34,297 nt of DNA from Tsukamurella asaccharolytica (GTDB lineage Bacteria > Actinomycetota > Actinomycetes > Mycobacteriales > Mycobacteriaceae). A program made the position numbers and the translations under genes. Shown piece by piece: positions 30,256 to 34,297 of this stretch. The notes under the pieces are model-generated. The model searched no databases. It saw only the letters and a program-made list of their open reading frames with translations, and was not told where the DNA came from. The stretch is taken from the NCBI RefSeq assembly GCF_007858435.1, contig NZ_VIGW01000020.1, forward strand, positions 1 through 34,297. The letters run 5' to 3'. How positions within the stretch are numbered: the stretch's first letter is position 1; each line of letters starts with the position of its first letter.

Positions 30256-30761
30256 CTGCCCACTACGCCACCACCGCAACGCCCGCCGGGCCGTTCACCG
30301 CCGTCGTCGACACCGACGGTGCCGTGCTGGCGTCCGGCTGGACCGCCGACCTCGGCGACCTGCTTCCCGTCATCCACTCCACCCTGCGGCCGACCGCGGT
30401 CGAGGAGCGCGCCGAACTCGGCGCCGTCACCCGTGCCGTCGCGGACTTCCACGTCGGCGAACTCACCGCGATCGACGACATCGTGGTGCGGCAGCGTTCC
30501 GGCCCGTTCGTCGAGCACGCCTGGGACGTACTTCGCACCGTCGAACCCGGAAAGCCCTTGACGTACACGGAGTACGCCGATCTGTCCGGCCGCCCCGCGG
30601 CAGTACGGGCCGCAGCGATGGCCTGCGCCCGCAACGCTGCGGCGTTGTTCGTGCCGTGCCACCGGGTGCTCCGATTGGACAAATCGCTCGGCGGATTCCG
30701 ATGGGGACTCGGGGTGAAGGAGTGGCTGTTGGCGCACGAAGCACATACGATCGCGTCGTGA
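30252..30761 (+). CDS. ogt: Methylated-DNA--[protein]-cysteine S-methyltransferase
   Basis: A 169-residue O6-alkylguanine-DNA alkyltransferase. The suicidal methyl acceptor is Cys136 in VPCHRVL (134-140). Around it lie the DNA-binding region PLTYTEYADLSGRPAAVRAAAMACARN and the closing SLGGFRWGLGVKEWLL. It removes O6-methylguanine in a single turnover. The GTG overlaps the stop of the ada-alkA fusion and its own stop overlaps the next GTG. Part of the ada adaptive-response operon. Confidence 0.95.
   Translation: MTAHYATTATPAGPFTAVVDTDGAVLASGWTADLGDLLPVIHSTLRPTAVEERAELGAVTRAVADFHVGELTAIDDIVVRQRSGPFVEHAWDVLRTVEPGKPLTYTEYADLSGRPAAVRAAAMACARNAAALFVPCHRVLRLDKSLGGFRWGLGVKEWLLAHEAHTIAS
30746..30751 (+). 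promoter_or_regulatory. -10 box (TACGAT) inside the end of ogt
   Basis: TACGAT is followed by CGCGTC (6 nt) and the GTG at 30758. It could allow the AI-2E-family gene to be transcribed separately from the repair operon. Confidence 0.45.
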
Positions 30762-31966
30762 GCGATGAGATGACGAACCCGCCGCCGGGCACGAAGACTC
30801 GCAGCGAGGTCTACGGCGAGGCAGGCCGGTGGCTCGCCACGTGGAGCTTCCGGGCCGTCGCGGTCGCGGCGATGCTGTTCGTGGTCACCTGGCTGATCGG
30901 CGAGTTCTGGTCGATCCTGCTGCCGGTGCTGCTGGCCATCCTGCTGTGCACGGTCCTGTGGCCGCCGGTCCGCTGGCTGCGCTCCAAGGGCCTGCCGTCG
31001 GCGCTGGCGACCACCCTCGTGCTGCTGATGTCATTGGGTCTGCTCGCCGGCGTCATCGGCGCCATCGCACCGTCGATCGGCTCGCAGTCGAAGGAGATCG
31101 CCGACCGCGCGGTCGAGGGCCTCGGCCAGGTGCAGAAGTGGGCACAGGGGCCGCCGCTGAATCTGCAGGACGAGCAGATCAGCAAGTTCGTCACGTCGAT
31201 CACCAGCAAGCTGCAGGAGAGCGCCGAGTCGATCGCGACGGGCGTCTTCACCGGCGTGAGCGCCGCCGGCTCGTTCGTGGTCGCGATCGTCATGGTCGGG
31301 ATGCTCACGTTCTTCTTCCTCAAGGACGGCGACAAGTTCATGCCGTGGCTCAAGCGGCACACCGGTACGCCGGTCGCGGAGCACTGCGCCGAACTGCTCA
31401 GTCGCCTGTGGACCACGCTCGGCGGCTTCATTCGCACCCAGGCCGTGGTCAGCTTCATCGACGCGTTCTTCATCGGCATCGGCTTGGTGATCCTGCAGGT
31501 GCCCCTTGCCGGCGCGCTCGCGGTGATCACCTTCCTCGGCGGCTTCATCCCGATCGTCGGCGCCTTCGTGGCGGGCGCACTCGCCGTGATCGTCGCGCTG
31601 GTGACCAACGGATTCGGCACGGCGCTCGCCGTGCTCGTGGTGGTCGTCGCGGTGCAACAGCTCGAGGGCAACGTGCTCTCCCCGATCCTGCAGTCGCGCT
31701 CCATGCAGCTGCACCCCGCGATCGTGCTGCTCGCCATCGCCTTCGGTGGCACCCAGTTCGGCATCGTGGGCGCCTTCCTCGCCGTGCCCGTCGCCGCCGC
31801 GATCGCGGTGGTCTTCCGGTACTTCGGCGAGCTCGTCGACGAGGAGACCGGCGAGACGCCGCCGCCCGAGACCAAGCCGAAGCCGGGCTTCTGGGACAGG
31901 TTCCGGCGCAAGTCCACTTCTCCGTCGCCGAAGCCGGCGAAGGACGCCCCGGCCGAGACCGCCTGA
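30758..31966 (+). CDS. AI-2E-family (PerM/TqsA-like) membrane protein
   Basis: A 402-residue protein of the AI-2E transporter family, first named for AI-2 export but including transporters of other small compounds. Helices begin at about 27 (AVAVAAMLFVVTWLIGEFWSILLPVLLAILLCTVLWPPV); the central soluble part is at about 85-165. The family signature block FFFLKDGDKFMPWL and later PLAGALAVITFLGGFIPIVGAFVAGALAVIVAL and LQSRSMQLHPAIVLLAIAFGGTQFGIVGAFLAVPVAAAI are clear. A charged Pro/Lys-rich C-terminal tail (about 360-402) lies in the cytoplasm. The GTG overlaps the ogt stop (GTGA), but a -10 box inside ogt may give it its own transcript. Confidence 0.92.
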   Translation: MSDEMTNPPPGTKTRSEVYGEAGRWLATWSFRAVAVAAMLFVVTWLIGEFWSILLPVLLAILLCTVLWPPVRWLRSKGLPSALATTLVLLMSLGLLAGVIGAIAPSIGSQSKEIADRAVEGLGQVQKWAQGPPLNLQDEQISKFVTSITSKLQESAESIATGVFTGVSAAGSFVVAIVMVGMLTFFFLKDGDKFMPWLKRHTGTPVAEHCAELLSRLWTTLGGFIRTQAVVSFIDAFFIGIGLVILQVPLAGALAVITFLGGFIPIVGAFVAGALAVIVALVTNGFGTALAVLVVVVAVQQLEGNVLSPILQSRSMQLHPAIVLLAIAFGGTQFGIVGAFLAVPVAAAIAVVFRYFGELVDEETGETPPPETKPKPGFWDRFRRKSTSPSPKPAKDAPAETA

Positions 31967-31985
31967 ACTTGTCAGTGGGTGCGGC

Positions 31986-31991
31986 CATGCT
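31986..31991 (+). promoter_or_regulatory. Possible -10 box (CATGCT) of rmuC
   Basis: CATGCT is 6 nt before the ATG at 31998. It departs from TANNNT in the first base, so this is a weaker case than the others. Confidence 0.3.
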
Positions 31992-31997
31992 GGGGGC

Positions 31998-33083
31998 ATG
32001 GATCTCTCGCATCTGATCGTCGCGCTGCTCGCGCTGCTGGTCGGCGGCGCCGTGGGGATCATCCTGGCCCGGTCACTGCCCGAGACGCAGGGCCGGGCCG
32101 ACGGTGCCGGGCCCGCCCCCGACGCGGTGGCCGGGCCGGTGAACGCGCTGCTCGCGCCGCTCCGGCAGACGCTCGACGCACTCGGTCACGAGTTCGCGGT
32201 CGCCGAGCGCAGCCGCGTGGCGGCGTTCGCCGGGCTCCGGGAGCAGATCAGCACCGTCGCGCGGACGAGCGAAGCGCTGCGCGCCGAGACCGCCACGCTC
32301 CGGTCGGCGATGAAGTCGCCCACGGTGCGCGGACGCTGGGGGGAGCTGCAGCTCGAGCGCGTGGCGGAGCTGGCCGGGCTGAGCCGGCACTGCGACTTCT
32401 CCACGCAGGTGAGTGGCGCGGTCGGGGACGCGCGGGTGCGGCCGGACCTCGTGGTGCATCTCGCGGGCGGCCGTGACCTGGCGGTGGACGCGAAGGTGCC
32501 GCTCGACGCCTACCTTCAGCTGCTGGAGGCTCCGCCCGCCGAACACGCCGCGCTACTCTCCGATCACGCGCGACGGTTCCGCTCCCACGTCGTGCAGTTG
32601 GCGGGCAAGCGCTACTGGGACGCGGTGGGTTCGCCCGAGCTGGTGGTGATGTTCGTGCCGGCCGAGGCCTTCCTCGACGCCGCCCTGCAGGCGGATCCGG
32701 AGCTGCTCGAGTTCGCACTGGACCGGAATGTGGTGCTCGCCACACCGACCACCCTTGTCGCGATGCTGCGCGCCGTCGCGCTCAGCTGGCGCCAGCACGC
32801 GCTCGGTGAGGACGCGGCTCGCATCCAGGCCCTCGGTCGAGAACTGAACGAACGGTTCGACGTCCTGAACAGCCACTTCTCCGCACTGGGTACGGCGCTG
32901 GGGAAGACGGTTGAGGCGTTCAACGCCACCGTCGGCTCGTACAACGCGCGGGTCGGGGTCACCGCCCGGCGCCTGGCGGACCTCGATTCCATGCCCGGCG
33001 GCTCCCGCGACGATCCGCAGGAACTCGATCGCGCGCCGCGAGCCGTCCCCACGGCGGCAGATTCTCGGTTCTCTCAGCGTTAA
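31998..33083 (+). CDS. rmuC: DNA recombination protein RmuC
   Basis: A 361-residue RmuC-family protein. It has an N-terminal transmembrane helix (about 5-25, HLIVALLALLVGGAVGIILA), a coiled-coil-like region (about 50-105, LLAPLRQTLDALGHEFAVAERSRVAAF and QISTVARTSEALRAETATL), and the RmuC nuclease-like domain (about 108-300). The domain includes RGRWGELQLERVAELAGL, RPDLVVHLAGGRDLAVDAKVPLDAYL and SPELVVMFVPAEAFLDAAL. The D-x-K element (VDAKVPLDAY) matches the PD-(D/E)XK-like core of the family. The role in DNA recombination and genome stability is known from E. coli. The gene has few or no upstream Shine-Dalgarno features. Confidence 0.94.
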   Translation: MDLSHLIVALLALLVGGAVGIILARSLPETQGRADGAGPAPDAVAGPVNALLAPLRQTLDALGHEFAVAERSRVAAFAGLREQISTVARTSEALRAETATLRSAMKSPTVRGRWGELQLERVAELAGLSRHCDFSTQVSGAVGDARVRPDLVVHLAGGRDLAVDAKVPLDAYLQLLEAPPAEHAALLSDHARRFRSHVVQLAGKRYWDAVGSPELVVMFVPAEAFLDAALQADPELLEFALDRNVVLATPTTLVAMLRAVALSWRQHALGEDAARIQALGRELNERFDVLNSHFSALGTALGKTVEAFNATVGSYNARVGVTARRLADLDSMPGGSRDDPQELDRAPRAVPTAADSRFSQR

Positions 33084-33087
33084 CCGG

Positions 33088-33093
33088 TACGGT
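33088..33093 (+). promoter_or_regulatory. -10 box (TACGGT) for the DUF6542 gene
   Basis: TACGGT is followed by TCACCT (6 nt) and the GTG at 33100. Confidence 0.5.
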
Positions 33094-33099
33094 TCACCT

Positions 33100-34297
33100 G
33101 TGTCGAAGTTCCAACCGTCCCGCTCCCAGGTGCCGGTCGACGAGCGCTCCGTGCTCGCGACGGTCCCCGGTTTGCCGTGGTGGGGCGCCGTCCTGACCAT
33201 GGTGGTCTTCACCGCGGTGGGCGCATTCGCGTCCGGCGAGTTCGCGGGCGCGAACGCCGGCGTCCTGGCGATGGCGGTGGGTGCGGTGGTCGCCGTGCTG
33301 GCCGTGCGTAACCGCGCGCTGTTCACGGCGATGGTCCAGCCCCCGCTCATCATCGCCACCGCGATCCCGCTGTACCGCTGGTTCTCACTGCCCAGCCCCC
33401 GCAAGACGAGCCAGATCCTCACCGACGTGCTGTTCCCGATGATCTCGCTGTTTCCTTGGATGTTCTGGACCACAGTGGTCGTGCTGGTCATCGGCGGCGT
33501 GAGGCTGCTGCAGTACCGGGCTCTCACGGCGAACGCCCGCATCGCGCAGCGCAGCGCGACATCGGGCGGCAAGGCGTCCGGTACCAAGACCGCCGTGCAC
33601 GCCGGCTCTGCGAAGCCGGGCACCGCCAAGTCCGCGGCCGGTGCGACGAAGTCCGCGGCCGCCGCGGCGACCGCGAGCACAGCGACGAAGGAGCCCGCCG
33701 AGTCCGCCGGGCTGCCGCTCGGCGACCGGATCCGGGCCGCGCTCGCCCGCCTGCGCCCGGGGCCCGCCGCCGGAGCAGTCGGTGCCGCGTCCCTCGCCGG
33801 CGAGGGAAACAGCCGGTCCGAGCGGCACCAGAGCCGCGCGACCCAGCACCGTTCCAGCCGCGCCGTCCGGGACCGCACCGACCGCCGTGAATCCGGTCCG
33901 GCCCAGGCCGACGTGGCACCGCGGGGTCGCAGCTCGGCCGCGCGCCGCGAGGATCCCCGTCGCGAGCTCCGCCGGGACGAGGCGATGAGGGACGAGCAGC
34001 GTCGGGACTCCGCGGCACGACTCGCGCGCACCCGCGAGAAGATCGCCGAGCGTGACGCCGGCGCCCCCGCCACCCGGGTCAACCGCGTGGTCCGGCCCGA
34101 CTCCGGTCAGGCGCCGCGGCCGCCCCTGCCGCGCCGCCCCGTCGACGACGATCGCGCCGTGCCCCGCGGCGCCCGGCCCCGTCCCGCCGTCGCACAGGGC
34201 GATCGGCCGCGCCCCGGCACGCACGACCCGCGGGAACTGCGACCCGATGAGGACCGGCGCCGGGGCGGCGAACCGCAGCCTCGCTGGCGCACCCCGC
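33100..34297 (+). CDS. DUF6542 membrane protein with long disordered tail, cut by window edge
   Basis: An open reading frame of 399 codons with no stop before the edge. The N-terminal part (about 1-150) has four hydrophobic helices (about 27-45, 50-68, 78-92 and 115-140), with LPWWGAVLTMVVFTAVGAFASGEF near the start and PSPRKTSQILTDVLFPMISLFPWMFWTTVVVLV later. The rest is low-complexity: an Ala/Lys/Ser-rich stretch (about 165-205), then a strongly Arg/Asp/Pro-rich tail (about 250-399) with no visible domain. This matches the DUF6542 protein found beside ychF in mycobacteria (Rv1111c region), from memory. Function is unknown. The GTG lies 6 nt after a -10 box. Confidence 0.85.
   Translation, partial: MSKFQPSRSQVPVDERSVLATVPGLPWWGAVLTMVVFTAVGAFASGEFAGANAGVLAMAVGAVVAVLAVRNRALFTAMVQPPLIIATAIPLYRWFSLPSPRKTSQILTDVLFPMISLFPWMFWTTVVVLVIGGVRLLQYRALTANARIAQRSATSGGKASGTKTAVHAGSAKPGTAKSAAGATKSAAAAATASTATKEPAESAGLPLGDRIRAALARLRPGPAAGAVGAASLAGEGNSRSERHQSRATQHRSSRAVRDRTDRRESGPAQADVAPRGRSSAARREDPRRELRRDEAMRDEQRRDSAARLARTREKIAERDAGAPATRVNRVVRPDSGQAPRPPLPRRPVDDDRAVPRGARPRPAVAQGDRPRPGTHDPRELRPDEDRRRGGEPQPRWRTP

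Noticed and set aside
1-34297. CRISPR arrays, insertion sequences, prophage or integrase genes
   Set aside because: I saw no regularly spaced repeats, transposase or recombinase motifs, or target-site duplications, and tRNA-Sec is not flanked by an integrase gene.

Overview
The window is a stretch of chromosome from a high-GC (about 70%) actinobacterium, most likely a member of the Mycobacteriales (Tsukamurella, Gordonia, Rhodococcus or a mycobacterial relative; I cannot fix the genus). The evidence is a mycothiol-dependent maleylpyruvate-isomerase-family protein, a DUF6542 membrane protein close to ychF as in mycobacteria, an Ada-AlkA fusion, GTG starts, 4-base start/stop overlaps, and many starts preceded at 6-8 nt by a TANNNT -10 box, which is typical of leaderless mycobacterial transcripts.

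Left end (1-7550): a compact selenium module. selA (cut by the window edge) and the selenocysteine tRNA gene selC lie on the minus strand, with selD divergent. Converging on selD is a three-gene formate dehydrogenase operon (alpha, 4x[4Fe-4S] beta, NrfD-like anchor). The alpha gene has an in-frame UGA at codon 189, followed by a SECIS hairpin with a GGUCU loop 18 nt after the UGA. The synthesis genes and the selenoprotein that needs them are therefore adjacent. selB is not in the window and may follow selA off the left edge.

Middle (7551-15600): a 61-codon HAD phosphatase remnant; an ECF sigma factor coupled to a DUF4349 membrane protein; a ferredoxin-reductase-like flavoprotein; a small membrane protein; a frame-broken MerR regulator; an HTH/duplicated Clp_N protein whose promoter is overlaid by two palindromes; a secreted protein; a mycothiol-type DinB-fold protein; a DUF1707 protein; and a YCII/DGPF protein plus ECF42 sigma factor pair with a matching ECF42-type promoter.

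Right-middle (15600-25100): general stress and housekeeping accessory genes: DJ-1/PfpI protein, bcp plus a GNAT gene facing DUF2461/DUF454 genes across a shared palindromic -10, a glyoxalase-like protein, an MFS pump with DUF1905 and AcuI-like genes, a TetR-controlled NAD(P)-binding/GNAT gene pair with two clear operators, and a YdcF/SanA-like protein.

Right end (25095-34297): ychF, a cstA-ybdD carbon-starvation transporter pair, the Ada-AlkA and Ogt alkylation-repair genes, an AI-2E-family membrane protein, rmuC, and a DUF6542 membrane protein cut by the right edge. No gene-free stretch exceeds 300 bases. The longest gaps are 11235-11448 (MerR remnant and operators) and 22247-22413 (terminator-like hairpin and the MFS promoter region).
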